From Sorex araneus (lineage: Eukaryota > Chordata > Mammalia > Eulipotyphla > Soricidae), in the NCBI RefSeq assembly GCF_027595985.1, contig NC_073304.1, forward strand, positions 139,115,211 through 139,179,210: DNA of 64,000 nt, given 5' to 3'. A model generated the notes under the pieces. It saw only the letters and a program-made list of their open reading frames with translations, had not been told where the DNA came from and ran no database searches. Positions 1-11,868 of this stretch are shown here, piece by piece. The position numbers and the translations under genes were made by a program. Every line of letters starts with the position of its first letter. Position 1 is the stretch's first letter.

Positions 1-254
1 AGGACAAGTCATAGGACAAGCCCGAGGTGATGTTCCTACCATATTTGCTGGATCCATCTTCTAGTGGCGTTGACACACTGCCCCCGGTACCAAGCAATAA
101 TCATTTTAGGGAAATATTAATCATCATAGACATTGAAACAAAAATCTGACCAACTAACATGACAGTCAAACCTCAAAGAGCTAAATAAGGAGACAAATCT
201 GCAGAGGGTTTAAGAGAATTGTCTGAAAAGGGATAATGGTGAGTACTAATTCTG

Positions 255-440
255 ATGCCCTAGCCTGGCGTTTCTCAACTTTTTCAACCATGACCCCAAT
301 GCGACCTTGTTTTCTTGCTAGTTGCCCCTAGTATGCTATGTCTCCCCTCACCCCACACACACAATTTCCACCTATGGCCCCACTGAAATATCCTGGGGGC
401 CTACAAGAAGTTACTTATTATGGCCCCTGGTTAGGAAACA
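255..440. repeat. Old interspersed repeat, family not identified
   Basis: The ends carry a loosely inverted motif (tttctcaactttttcaac near 270 and gttaggaaacatcga near 432), as in ancient non-autonomous DNA transposons. No family assigned; low confidence. Confidence 0.25.
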
Positions 441-2393
441 TCGAACTAAGCTATCCAACTCAATGGGTGGTAGGTAGATAGTTAAGCTAACTAAAATTTC
501 TTCTATATCTTCAGATAATGAAACAGATCAGAGTCAAGTTGTGAAATGTTTAAAGCATCCAAGTCAGCACTCACCCCATCTGGAAGTACTCTGAAGCGTG
601 ATTAAAAGCTCAGCAGAGGTCCTTCTGCTTACTCAACAAAACCAATGCCCCATGCCACATTACTTGTTCATTAACTCGCCAGATTGGAGGGTATATGCAG
701 CGGGTGAACCTCCTGTATACTCTTCCCCAGGCACATACCTTTATACCCTAATTTTAAGAAGCTCTGTTCTGCTGAGTCGACACTAAGACCAGATATGAAA
801 ATTACCTATAATGGCTGGTTTGATCAAATATAAGTCAGAACCAAGCACATCCAACTTCGACCTGTAGTAGTCTGTTTCCCAGCTCCCTAAGTCACTTACA
901 GTAAGAATCAAACTGGGAGTCTGCTCTTGGGGCCAGAGAGGTAGAGCCTGAGAGTCTTCTGCACTCACATGGCCTCCCGGGCCTTCTCAAGACTCACCTG
1001 GAGAGCAGAGCCAAGAAATAAGTGGCAGCACAGCAGGGTGTGGCCTCCTCCCAGTCTACTCACAGGCCAGGGATAGGGCTCAGAGGTAAAGTTTTGCAAG
1101 GCATGCATGAAGCCTGGATTCCATCTCTGCACAGCATTTAAAGAAACTGGCTACTTACACACTCCAGTGTCATTCCTTCAAATTGTTTCTCTTAAGGATT
1201 ATACTTTGATATCCTTTATCCTGCTAAAACAAAGACCCAGAGAGAAGGGGGGACAATTAAGATCTGACCACCTATGGTCTCCTGAGCCAGCAGAACTGAA
1301 GCAGCCTTCCCAGACGAAGGACTACATCCCACTACACACATAACTGTCACAGATTTTATGAAGCCCCCGTTTCTACAAAATGTGAATGCTTTGAAAAAAC
1401 TGCCAGCATTACTCAAAAACAGGATGCAACAAAAGGTATGCATATCTTAACCCTGTCCAAAATTAGATAAGGACACAATCCAAAATAATTCTGCTGCAGA
1501 TACCAAATGTCCTAGTTTTGCAATCCAGCTTCACAGGATAAATATGAAACATTAGTTTTAACTGTTTCAACTCACAGCAAAGTGTTTAAGAGCTTTCTTT
1601 CTACTCCTCCAGCCCCAAAGTCTTCTGGTTCTCTTCCCTTCCAGTATCTGGCTGTTTTCACTTCAATTCCTTCACGGGAATAGAACCAAGACTTCTATAC
1701 CTTAAGTTTACTAACATTCAAGTTTAAACAAAAACCAAAAAAAAATTCCACAGGGCTGTGCAGCAAGTGATCAGATTTCACCACTCATCTTAGTGAGATG
1801 GGACCCGGAGGACCTATCCCTGCTGACACCAACCATCTTACCAGCAGCCACCAACACACAAGCTGTCCACAGTAGAACACTACAGACTGCAAGGCAACTG
1901 GAGGCTGCGTAGACTCAGGTTCCCAGAACGGGAACTGAGGCTTGGAAGAAGATCAGTGACTGCGTACTCAGCGAATGGATAAACTGAATCATCATTTCAC
2001 AAGGCTGCAAGTCCATGAAGAAATCCCAATATGAAATCCAACGGATTAAATTACTGCCTTAAATAATATCGCAAGAAAACCAGCTAACTCTTAGATACCT
2101 AGATTATTTTGAGTTCACAAAACAAACGGGTTGAACTACATACCTCTAGTAACTTCACAGTATAGAAATCTTAGTGGGAATTGCCACACAGAGAAAAGAG
2201 ATGCAAGAGAAACTAAATTTGGGGGCCTGAGCAAAATCTCAATGGGCTGAGGGCTTGCTTTTGCTTTCAAGAAGGCCTGGGTTCAAACAACAGCATCACA
2301 AGATCCCCCTAAAACACCTTAGGGAGTGAATGGAAGCGACACCACCTGCTTTGTTCATTCCATCTCCCCCTTTCTTAAAAAAGGTTTATCAGG

Positions 2394-2560
2394 GGGCTGG
2401 AGTGATAATATAGGGGGTAGGGCATTTGCCTTGCATGTGGCTGACAGGGGTTCGATTCCCAGTATCCCAGAGGGTCCCCTGAGCACCACAGTATTAATTC
2501 CTGAGTATAAAACCAGGAGTAACCCCTGTGCATCGGCCAGTGACACAAAAAGAAAATTAA
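2394..2560 (+). repeat. SOR-type (type I) tRNA-derived SINE
   Basis: Full-length copy with A-box-like head, B box (ggttcgattcc), the catccca-gagggtcccctgagcacc body and an A-rich end. Moderately diverged. A more degraded relative lies just upstream at about 2223-2330. Confidence 0.85.
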
Positions 2561-3109
2561 AAGTTTATCAGGAACTCAGTACATGTTCTATGAAAAGAAC
2601 AAAAACTTAAGTCACATAAGAACCAAATACACCAAACATGGCCAGAATAGTGAAGGTCATTCCAACACTATTTTGGCGGCGGGTGATCTACCGGGGACCA
2701 GGATTGAAAACTGCTTTCTATGTGGAAGCCTGAGATTTGACCCCATTTCAGCTCTGGGTTTTGATCACTTGGGTGTGCCTCTTCCAAATACAAGACATCC
2801 AATTTAAGATTTTCTATAAATGCAGTCAGATTTCAGTTTATCTATGAGTGCTCTGATAACCTCCTCCCCCACCCCAGAGTTGAAACTATAATAACTAGGT
2901 CCCTGATTTAATACTAGAGTACTTCGACACTGAGATTACAATGACATCCTTTGAATATTCCCTTGCCTTTCTTTGTGGAAACTTGGGGAATGCCCCTCCC
3001 AAATACTGATCCTTCAAAACCTTTAATAAACCAAAAATTGTTTAAAGAATAAATTGCTACTGTTTAGAAAATGGTTCTAGCATTTCTGATCCAAATACTA
3101 ATCTGTCAT

Positions 3110-3262
3110 GACCTGGATAGTACAAGGGTTAAGACATTTGTCTTGTGCACAGCCAGTGGAAAACCCAGGTTCAATCCCTGACACTCCACTGAGCCTCACC
3201 AGAAGTGACAGTTCCAGGTGTGGACCCCCAAACCAGGAGCAAATAAACATACACAAAAACTT
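3110..3262 (+). repeat. Type I SINE, diverged
   Basis: Head, B box (ggttcaatccc) and tail (gtgtggacccccaaa) are recognisable. Relics of the same family follow at about 3290-3360. Confidence 0.7.
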
Positions 3263-3394
3263 TTTTTTTAAAAAAAAAGAGGGGGATACAGGCATAGCTC
3301 AGCTACAAGATGGAGCGCAGGCTTTATATGTGAGGCTGGACTGAATTTCCTGCACTAAGAGGAAAAAAGGACAGGATTTTAAATTAAGCTCTCC

Positions 3395-3535
3395 TGGGGC
3401 CAGAGCTAGTGGAGTGGGTATGACCGGGTGTCTTCCTAGCCTGGATTCCATCCCCACCACCTTCTGGACCCTTCAGGAGTGACAAGGGCAGAGCCAGGAG
3501 TAAGCCCCTAAGCACCACCAGGTGTGGCCCAACAC
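3395..3535 (+). repeat. Type I SINE, diverged
   Basis: Starts ggggccagagc and ends accaggtgtggcc. An additional tail-only fragment is at about 3610-3690, with weaker relics at 3850-3975 and 3993-4085. Confidence 0.65.
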
Positions 3536-4454
3536 ACTCCAAGGCCCCTCCCCCCACCCTTGCAATGAACACTGAACTCCTAACAAGGCACAAACACTGC
3601 CTTGTAAGTTCTCCAAATTCCACAAGAGTGATCCCTGAATGCAGAGCCAGGGATAAGGCCTGAGCATAACCAGGCATGGTGGCCATATACACCCCAATTC
3701 TTGAAACAAGCCACTAATCTGCAACACAATCTGGAGCCATCAACATCACACCCTTTAATAATTTTTTCCCATCACATACTTTAACCATTACTCTAAACCA
3801 AAGGTCATCTGACAAAAGGAAGTCTGGTGCCGTGCTAAACCTTTCAACACACAAGGAAGCCAGAGGGGTTAAGGTGCTTCAACCCCAACTTACTCTCCAG
3901 CACACAGCTCCTGAGCACCAGGCCAATGGTCCGACAGCACCACTGCCCACTCCCACCCCACAGCCCCAAAGTATCAAGCCAGAATTTGAAGCAGGGCTGG
4001 GGAGAGTTTAAATGGTGGCATGCATGGCTGGCAGGTGCAAGGCTATGAACTCAATCCCTGGCACTGCATACACTCCTCACCACAGTAACTTGTATTTTTT
4101 CAATATATACCCTTCAGTTGAAAAAGACTTCAAGTTATACACTAGATGTTTGTCACTTCATCTCAGTGAAAATAACTTAGATCTCAAAAATGCAGAAAAC
4201 TCTGTAAGACAGACACCCCACCCTTCCTACTGGGAAAAAAAAAAGTGAACAGACTTGCTAAAGTACTATTCAGGTAGGAATCTGAAGACACCGTACAGAT
4301 CTGGAACTCAGGTTGGGGACTGCCTTGATATGTTTCTGGTCAACTGAAAAAACAAGAGTACAGGCAAAAATATAAACCAATACTAACTGGGTCTCAGGCT
4401 AATCAACCCACACCACCACACCATTCACCCAAGTCTCTTGTAACAAGCTGGTAA

Positions 4455-4602
4455 TAAATCCAGTGGAGAGTTCAGTGGGCAAAGCACTTGCCTTGCATTG
4501 TAGCACACCCGGGTTCAATTCCTGGCGTCCATATGGTCCCTAGAGCCCTGATAGGAGTGATCCCTGAGGTTCAAGCCAAGAAACCATGAGGGCATGGCCC
4601 CC
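4455..4602 (+). repeat. Type I SINE
   Basis: B box (gggttcaattcc) followed by a ccatatggtccctagagccc body. Diverged; ends in ggcatggccccc without a long A tail. Confidence 0.75.
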
Positions 4603-5167
4603 AAACTGAAACTATATACCAAGTTGTAATATTTTCAGATCAAGTGCTTTACCTAGCACTAACAACTTCAATAGCAATTTAGAAGCCAATCAACTTGATC
4701 ATCTGAACTGGAAATGTAGTGGTCACAAAAGACCATAGAACAATGTTTCTGACGGCTCAAAGGCCAAAACCTTATTCCAAAACCAAACATGTCCAAGAGA
4801 TTTTAACAATGCTGTATCTCAGAAAATGGGATGCCGCTAGGTAGTTAAGACTAGTTGGAACAAGGCAAGCATGTTGCTAGTTGTACTATCTCTGATCTCA
4901 ATCTAATTCAGACACTAGACCTGGCACAACTCTCCTAAAGTTGAATATTTGCAATTTTCTTTTCCTCAGAAGGTGGAACCCAGGGCTTTACACATTCAAG
5001 GCCAACATTTCACTTCTGAGTCACATCCTAGGCCAGAAACAAATCATTTTCATCAGTAGGGCCATTTTAAATATTAAAGGGTCAGAGACCCTTCTTTGTT
5101 CTGACCCCAAATTGTCCCTCCTTTACCCCACCAGGTGTGGTCCAAAATCTTTTAAAAACTAAGGATC

Positions 5168-5341
5168 TGGGGCTGGAGCAATAGCACAGCGGGGAGGGCG
5201 TTTGCCTTGCACGCGGCCGACCCGGGTTCGATCCCCAGCATCTCATATGGTCCCCTGAGCACCGCCAGGAGTAATTCCTGAGTGCAAAGCCAGGAGTAAC
5301 CCCTGTGCATCGCCGGTTGTGACCCCTCCCCCCCAAAAAAA
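5168..5341 (+). repeat. Young type I SINE with perfect 10-bp target-site duplication
   Basis: Near-consensus copy ending in a C-run and A-tail. The direct repeat actaaggatc flanks it exactly at 5158-5167 and 5342-5351, so insertion boundaries are certain. Confidence 0.95.
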
Positions 5342-5489
5342 ACTAAGGATCAGAGACTTACCATTAGTATGTACATACACGTGCTGGAGCTGGGGTCGAG
5401 CTCCCATACATTAATTATACATGTATCTTGAATAAACCAAGGAACAACTCCTGCGCACAGATCTGGGAGAAGCTGGGGGCCCCCCAAAT

Positions 5490-6345
5490 TAAGCAAGCAA
5501 CTTCTCTAAATTGTTTTTTCAGCATAGTAGGCAGTTTCAGATCATAAGTTATGGGCCATACTACAGTTTTGCTGAATTTACATTTTTAGTAAATCCTGAA
5601 GAATCTTAAGAACTCTTATCTTTATGGAACATCCAAACGACTAGGTTGAAACTCATTTTGGTACAAAGAAAGTTTATGAGGCCAGAAGAGTTGAAAGGGC
5701 TGGTGTGCAAAGCTTAGAATCCTATTGAACTGCCAGCGCTTGAGATTCCAGAGCACAAAGCTGGGAAAAAAACTCTGAAGCACCAGAAAAATAAAACCAA
5801 AGACATTTTCTGGGAACAGGACTGCAGGTAACTCAGCTGTCGAGGACCTGCCTTCCCTGTGAGACTCTGGGTTCATGCGTGGCACGCCACACCCCATTAA
5901 TGTCAGTGCACTAACAAAGACCTATCACTGAAGATACAAGGACATCTGGTATTCTGCTACTTCACACTTTTACTCCCTTTTGGTGAATGGTAAAAATCAT
6001 CTAGACTCTATCAAGTTTCAGGTAGCAAAATGAAAGCATGCATGAGTTTCCACTAGTTCCTTTTTTAGTAAAAAGGCAGTGAAAGGAGCCTACCATCAGA
6101 TCACCAGTTTGTAGACAGGAGGCCCTAGTTTCATCCACCCCTCCGCCCTGCTCCAGCAGAGCATGGCAACCCCCACCCTGTAGCTCAGGGTGTGGCTCAC
6201 ACCACCCCCACAGAAGATTGCCCAATTTTGGAGAATCAGAGCGACGGTGGAGTTATTTCAGTAATAGAAAGGTGAGCTGAAGCGCTGACTTCCTTTTGGA
6301 TAACCACAACCTTGAATCAAGTTAAGTTCCTGCTGGGCAGCTCAA
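5490..6345. other. Mostly unique intronic DNA with SINE relics
   Basis: Only weak relics are visible, about 5696-5770 and 5821-5890 (the latter tRNA-like, with a cgtggcacgcca end) and about 6097-6210. No exon-like features. Confidence 0.5.
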
Positions 6346-6348
6346 CTT

Positions 6349-6445
6349 TTTTGGTGTTTGGCAGTCATACCCAGTGGTGCACAGGGCTCTGAACTCGGGG
6401 ATCACACGGGGCACTCGCGCCCTGGGGTCTGAGGAGGGCAAGCAG
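6349..6445 (-). repeat. Type I SINE fragment
   Basis: 3' half of the element in reverse orientation (cagtcatacccagtggtgcacaggg). It lacks the tRNA-like head. Confidence 0.55.
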
Positions 6446-6931
6446 CCTTCCCGCTTCACTCCAGCTCGGCCTCTAAGGGGGAACTACCTTCCCCGGGGTG
6501 GGAGGGGAACCATCTCCCGTTCCCCGGATGGAGCGAAGCCCCGAACTCCCCGCACACGCTGCATCCAACAGCGTTCTGAACCCTGCTTGGCCCAGCCCTG
6601 CATGGCAGTCCTCGGCGCAAGCCCCTCCCAAAGGGCAACTGTTCCTGCAACTTGCAGTCGGAGACCACTTCCACACATGCCATACCAGCTTAGTATGCTG
6701 AACGTGCGAACACTCGTGATTACTTTTCCCCATTTTCTGCACACAGTGCAACGGGCTCCTTACCAACGTCTACCGAGAAACACGCGGAATTAAAAAAAAA
6801 AGGAAAAGATAAAAGAGCAGAAAGGCTGTCTAGACATCTTCACTTGGCCAGTCTCCCGAGTCAGCCAGCATTACTAGCTCCGTTTGGGACCTCAAGACTG
6901 GGAGGCCAGAGATCATTCACATCGAGAGGCT

Positions 6932-8460
6932 GGGGGGGGGGGGGGGGGGCACCCAGCAACCCTCCAGAACTTGCGCACCTACTGGGGACTGCAGAACTCC
7001 CACCTCGGGGCCCTCGGCTTTATAAAGCCGAGGTTCCCGACTTAATGGGAACCCCCGAAATTTGGGGGGGGAGGGAATCGAGGAGACTGGCTGGCGGCAC
7101 GAGTGACTGACACGCCTCTCCCCGCGCGGACTCCTCTCCCGGGCGGGAGCGGCGGGCGGGGGCGACTCGGGCAGGGCCTGGGCTTCACCCCAGAACCGGG
7201 ACCCGAAACACGAGATCCCCTCGGCTCTCCCGGCTCTCTGCGCCCGTCCCCCGGGGCCGTCCCGTGAGAGCACCCGAGCCGGGCCGCAGCCAGCCCAGCC
7301 TCCCGGCCCGAACCCGAGGGGCGGGGGCCTCACCTTGCTGCGATCCTCGTCCTGCTGCTGCAGCGACTCGGGAACCGCGGCCATGGCGACGCGGGCCTCG
7401 GGCGGGGGCCGCCGCGCTGCGCGAGGAGAGAAGAGGCTGGGCCGCCGCCGTCCGGGCGCCTCTCGCGGGCGGCCGCGGCCCCGCCTCCGCCGCCTCCGGC
7501 CCCGCCGCAGTCCCAGCAGCCCCGCGGCCGGCGGCCGGCGCGCCACGTGCTCCCCCACGGCGGCCTCCCCCGTCCCCGGGGCCGTCCATCTTGGAGCAGG
7601 GCAAAAAGAAAATCTAAAAAAAAGGAAAAAAAAGAAAGACACCAGCCGGGGGCCTACCCTTGCTCGGCGCCGCGCGGAGACCACCGACCGCCGGATCGCG
7701 ACCGGGAGACGAAGGTGTGACACGCTCCCAGCACCACGCGCATCAATTGAAAAGAACGCGCGCCCAGGCGGCGAGAATTTATGACCGCGCCCGGCTCCAA
7801 AATGGCGGGCGAGCTGTGACGTGAGCGAGATCTCGCGAGCATGAAGTAGCGCGATAAGGGGGGGCGCCCGGCGGAAGGGACGCCCACCCGCCTCTGGAGG
7901 TCTCGGCTGGCCTAGAGGGGCCAAGGCGGGCCCTCGGCGTCGCGGTGCCTGTCGGGACTGTCGTCGCGCGGGCGGGGCCTCGCTCGAGCCCAAAGCGCGG
8001 GACCCATGAAAGTACGGGTCCCGGGAGGCCCTCCGCGGCCCGGGCGCTAAGCGAATCGCGGGGGCTCCCCGGGCACGTCTGTCCGCGCAGGCCCGGCCTC
8101 GCACCTTGCTCCCCCGGAGGGCCACGGTCCCCGCCGCAGGCCGCCACTGCCACCTCAACCTCACGGGGCCTCCCAGGGTCTCGACGCGTGGTCTGCCGGA
8201 GTAACCGCGAAGGCGCCCCGCGGCCCCGCAGGACCCCCCTCGTAGATGCCCCCGGGGCCCTCAGTCGGGCTGCGTGTCACCCCGGCCGCGCCGACCACCC
8301 CAGGGCGCGCCCCGCGGCCGTGACACAGCGGGCGAGGGTCCCTGCAAACTAGTCCCTACAGCTTGCACGCGCCCGGGAGGCTCTTGCGTGTGTCCCAACG
8401 CACGTGGTTGGTGTCGAACACGGCGTTTGCAAGAAAAGGTTAAAGGGAGGTGGGGGAAAC
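6932..8460. promoter_or_regulatory. CpG island and bidirectional SNX5/MGME1 promoter
   Basis: GC- and CpG-rich block separating the divergent first exons of SNX5 (minus) and MGME1 (plus), which lie about 1.1 kb apart. It has no TATA box. Visible candidate sites: YY1-type aaaatggcgggc at 7799-7810 and ccatcttgg near 7586 (reverse); a CRE-like tgacgtga at 7817-7824; a tctcgcgagc palindrome-type element at 7831-7840; an Sp1-type ggcggggc at 7971-7978. A run of about 19 G lies at the left edge near 6932-6950. Long open frames here on both strands (for example 6917-8164 minus) are artefacts of high GC. Transcription start sites are inferred, not mapped. Confidence 0.85.
7334..7384 (-). CDS. SNX5: SNX5 coding exon 1 (sorting nexin-5 N-terminus)
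   Basis: Reads MAAVPESLQQQDEDRSK from the ATG at 7384, essentially the known N-terminus of sorting nexin-5, then a canonical donor (AAG followed by gtgagg) at 7333. The exon ends in phase 0 after Lys17. SNX5 is a cytosolic SNX-BAR protein that works with SNX1/SNX2 in endosome-to-Golgi tubular sorting; its PX and BAR domains are encoded by exons outside this window. The start sits in a GC-rich context with a C-rich 5' UTR extending up to about 7590, where a reverse YY1-type site could mark the initiation region. Identification rests on 17 residues plus the position head-to-head with MGME1, which matches mammalian synteny. Confidence 0.9.
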
Positions 8461-8470
8461 TTCTGGAAAG

Positions 8471-8975
8471 ATGGCGCTGCAGACCCTGTTCGGGCTGCTG
8501 AGCGGCTCCAAGAGGCCAGGACTGGCCCCACTGGGGCGTTTTTCCACTTCCTGTTGTTTGTGTGACCGGAAGAAAAAAGCGAACCCTTATGAAAAAGTGG
8601 ATCAAGAAAAATACTCTCATTTAGTTCGGTCTGTCTTGTCCTTCAGAGGCCAGGCCCAGACCCCAGAGTCGCTGTTCAAGGAGGATGCTTTGCTCTACGG
8701 GCCTGTGAGTAAGTGCAAGCCCCCCGGGAAAGAAGAGGCAGCGAAAGCCCCGAAGAATTGGTTTCCTTTTCTCAATCCAGAGAGAAGTAGGAAACCGAAT
8801 TCAGCGAGTGAGCCTGCAAGTCCCTTGAAAATACCTTTGCAAAGGAATGCTATACCGAGTGTAACCCGGATCCTTCAGCAGACCATGACCTCGGAGCAGA
8901 TTTTCTATTTGGAGCGGTGGAAGCAGCGCATGATTCTGGAACTGGGAGAAGATGGCTTTGCAGAATACACTTCAA
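8471..8975 (+). CDS. MGME1: MGME1 coding exon 1 (mitochondrial genome maintenance exonuclease 1)
   Basis: MGME1 is a mitochondrial PD-(D/E)XK nuclease that trims single-stranded DNA ends and 5' flaps during mtDNA replication. This exon encodes residues 1-168 plus one base. The ATG at 8471 is chosen because it has a strong Kozak context (aagATGG) and follows only an in-frame GTG. The first 30 or so residues are basic and hydroxylated with no acidic residue, as in a mitochondrial targeting peptide; conserved sequence starts at RKKKANPYEKVDQEKYSHLV. It continues through NWFPFLNPERS, PLKIPLQRNAIPSVTRILQQ and ERWKQRMILELGEDG, all clearly family motifs. The donor is ttcaa-gtaatt, ending in phase 1. 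The four exons give 338 residues, close to the 344 I recall for the human protein. A 5' non-coding exon may exist in the CpG island but I could not place one. Confidence 0.95.
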
Positions 8976-9259
8976 GTAATTTTTTTTTCAGTCTTCATTA
9001 TTTATGATTACTGTATTAGAACAAGCACAAGTGGCATAAGAATAGATGAGTTTTTTTTTTATTAACCTTAACTAGTGAGGAACTACTTTAAAAGTATAAT
9101 TATCCTTAAATAGCACTTTATTTGCATAATGTTATCCTTATGACAACTGAGTGAGTGACAATGTTTAATTCTCTGTTCACAGATGAAGTTGAATCACAGA
9201 GAATCAAGTACTTTGATTAGACTTCTTTTATAATTTACAAGCCTTAGTAGCAGAACTGA

Positions 9260-9381
9260 CTTTTTTCTTTCTTTTTTTTTTTTTTGGTTTTTGGGCCAGA
9301 CCTGGCAGTGTTCAGGGATCAAATCCAGTTCAGCCATGTGCAAGGCAAGCACCTTACCCATCATACTATCTCTCTGGCCCC
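9260..9381 (-). repeat. Type I SINE, internally deleted
   Basis: T-rich start, then cctggcagtgttcaggga joined to gatcaaatccagttcag and ctctctggcccc; the central 40-50 bp are missing. In MGME1 intron 1. Confidence 0.75.
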
Positions 9382-9621
9382 TAGAAGTAACTTTTCTTTC
9401 ATTATGGAAGAGTTAATCGCTTGATAAAGAAATTCTAGTTAACTTATTCAGAATCTAGTGTTCTATTTGCATAGGACTAACTCAAACAACTTAATCAGTA
9501 AGTAGCCCTGGATAAACTGGGATAATCAGATGTTCTTGATTTAGGAACTGAGAAAAACTTTAGCCTTTTATTTACTAACCTCCTGGACCAGTGAAAAGAG
9601 TAGCTTCCTTAAAACAGAATT

Positions 9622-9790
9622 CAGGGACCAAAGAGATAGGACAGCAGCTAAGGCACTACCTTGCCTGCAGCCAGCTTGTGTTTGATCCCCAGCACAACAT
9701 ATGGTCCCTTGAGCCCTGCCAGCAGTGATCACTGGGCGCAGAACCAGGTTATTCCAAGCCCAGAGCACCACCAGGTGTGGCCCCCAAATC
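9622..9790 (+). repeat. Type I SINE, diverged
   Basis: Complete from gggaccaaagagatagg to ccaggtgtggccccc, with a small insertion in the tail half. Confidence 0.75.
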
Positions 9791-9901
9791 ATGATTCATT
9801 CAGAAGCAAGAGAAAAGGAAAGAGCTTTAGAATGGGTAGTTTGTCGGCTCCTGTCCATCTACATTAATCACATGCCTCTAGAGGTACACGGATCTAGTTT
9901 A

Positions 9902-10040
9902 TTGGTGGTGGGGTTTGGGGCGACCTCCAGCAGTGCTCAGAAGCTACTCTGGGTTCACCCAATGATTGGGACTTGTTCCTGGCAGTGCTATGTGGTAGAG
10001 GGGATTGAAACCAGATCTCCTCTGTTGAATTTTCAAACCC
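9902..10040 (-). repeat. Type I SINE, highly diverged
   Basis: Recognised by cagcagtgctcag and gggattgaaaccag in the right order. Confidence 0.5.
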
Positions 10041-10123
10041 CACAAACACTTTTCTTTTTAAGTGAACAAGTATTTATTGTGAGGAAAGGGGGTGGGGGGG
10101 CAAGAATGCACGGGTACATTAAA

Positions 10124-10296
10124 CAGCTTTTTCTTTTTGAGTTGCACCCAGCGATGCTCAGGGGTTACTCCTGGCTCATGCACTCAGGAATTACTCCTGG
10201 CGGTGCTCCGGGGACCATATGGGATGCTAGGAATCGAACCCGGGTCGGCTGCGTGCTAGGCAAACTCCCTACCCGCTCTGCTATGGCTCCAGCCCC
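10124..10296 (-). repeat. Type I SINE, near full length
   Basis: Close to consensus throughout (cacccagcgatgctcagggg to tatggctccagcccc). Confidence 0.9.
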
Positions 10297-10374
10297 ATAA
10301 AAGGCATGTTTTTTAAGAGAAAACTGAGGACTGGTTTGTCTGGTTTGGGGTGTTTGTTTTTGTTTTGCTGAAGC

Positions 10375-10512
10375 AGCCCTGACTCTGCTCTGGGCCTCCT
10401 CCTGGCTCTGTGTTCAGGGATACTTCTGGCAGGGCTCTGGGGACTATATGTAGTGCTGGGGATCAAACCCAGGTTGACCTCATGCAAGGCTTGACTCACT
10501 GTACTGTCTCTC
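10375..10512 (-). repeat. Type I SINE, diverged
   Basis: gctctggggactatatgtag and gggatcaaacccaggttgac are diagnostic. Confidence 0.65.
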
Positions 10513-10680
10513 ATCTTGACTTAAATTATGATGTAGGTGGTACCTAGATAAGGCAAAAATGACTTCTGCTTACATTCTTAAAAACTCGCCTGGGGTATAG
10601 GTCAATTGTAGGACAATTGTCTTGCATGAATGAGGCCCTGGGGGGTTGACCCCAGGCACCACCATAAAAAAAAAATTCTT

Positions 10681-10815
10681 GATAGAGAAATTGTACAGCA
10701 ATTATTTGCCTTGCATGAAACCAACCTGGATTAGATCTCCAGCATGGTTCCACAAACCCTGCTGGGAGTGATTCCTAGCACTGCTGAGTTAGCCCCCTGC
10801 ACCACCCCCCAAAAA
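10681..10815 (+). repeat. Type I SINE, diverged
   Basis: Second of two adjacent plus-strand copies; the first is a relic at about 10589-10675. A third, interrupted copy spans 10845-10900 and 10960-11000. Confidence 0.6.
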
Positions 10816-11242
10816 AAATTTAGTAAAAATAAAAATGTATTCCTCGAGGAGATAGTGCTGTAGGTAGGTCATTTGTCTTGCACACAGGAAGGTGGTTTTA
10901 TGAAGTTATTTAGTTAGTACCTAAAATAAGTTATTCTAATAGCATAATATTGATTATGCTGGGTAAGCCCTGAGCATCGTTGGGTGTGGCCCCCCAAGTA
11001 AACATTTCTCAGCTATATGAATATTTGCAGGGGCTAACTATCTTCTTAAGCTAGTTCATAACAAATAGTAAACTATTCTCTGATTTCTAATCAAGTGGTA
11101 TATAAAAATTCTTTTAGTGGCATAATTATTTTTGGTACCACTAAAATTTAGAATTGACTTATTTCCTCATGAGAAGTTCTTTTTAATTTTCTGAACTGGG
11201 AATTCCAGTGTGTGGGAATTCCGAAATCCCGGATAAGGCTGA

Positions 11243-11370
11243 GGGCGGGAGAGATAGTCCAGGGGTTAGGGCTTGCCTTGTATAATCCTGCTTCGTTCCC
11301 CTGCACTGCATATGGTCTCCCAAGTACTAGCAGAAGTGACCATTGAGCATTGCTGGGTGTGACCCTAAAA
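11243..11370 (+). repeat. Type I SINE, shortened
   Basis: From gggcgggagagatagtcc to gctgggtgtgaccctaaaac, with part of the body deleted. Confidence 0.65.
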
Positions 11371-11521
11371 CAAAACAGGAGCATATGTATTATATATCCT
11401 GCCAGTTCTGAGTCAGTACTGCAAAGTCAAGTTTTGTTGTTCGGTGGGTTAGTTTTTTGGTGTGTTTTTTTTTTCCATCTGAGACTTGGAGACATTTTTC
11501 ATTCCTTTAAAAGTAAGGTCA

Positions 11522-11700
11522 GGGGCTGGAGCGATAGCACAGCGGGTAGGGCGTTTGCCTTGCATGCGGCCGACCCGGGTTCTAATTCCAGCATCCCATA
11601 TGGTCCCCTGAGCACCGCCAGAGGTAAATCCTGAGTGAAGAGCCAGGAGTAACCCCTGTGCATCGCCGGGTGTGACCCAAAAACAAAAAAAAAAAAAAAA
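11522..11700 (+). repeat. Young type I SINE nested in an older one
   Basis: Near-consensus, about 17-nt A-tail, perfect 11-bp duplication aagtaaggtca at 11511-11521 and 11701-11711. The DNA right after it (11708-11868) is an older plus-strand SINE, so this insertion hit that element's 5' edge. Confidence 0.95.
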
Positions 11701-11707
11701 AAGTAAG

Positions 11708-11868
11708 GTCAGAGTGACAATACTTTGGGTAGGGTGCTTGTCTTGCACCTAACCAATGTGGTTCAATCTTTGGCTCCATATATGGTACCCCAAAACCAAT
11801 CTGGAGTGATCCCTAAATGATAGTGAGGGGTAAGCCATGAGCACTGCCAGGTGTAGCCCACAAACAAA
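11708..11868 (+). repeat. Type I SINE, older
   Basis: Host copy of the preceding nested insertion; ends caggtgtagcccacaaac. A further reverse copy fragment is at 11965-12071. Confidence 0.65.

Larger units (their letters stand above)
1..7333 (-). other. SNX5: SNX5 intron 1 (part)
   Basis: Sequence downstream of SNX5 exon 1 on the minus strand. I looked for the second SNX5 coding exon, which should start with a Leu/Val-Arg-Ser-Val type sequence, and did not find it, so the intron runs past the left edge. It holds the SINEs listed separately and unique AT-rich DNA. I see nothing else in 436-1060, 1140-2220, 2820-3105 and 4610-5155. Confidence 0.75.

Noticed and set aside
6917-8164. 415-codon open frame on the minus strand
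   Set aside because: It overlays the CpG island, reads Arg/Ala/Pro/Gly-rich low-complexity sequence and includes the SNX5 start region by chance frame; high GC removes stop codons.
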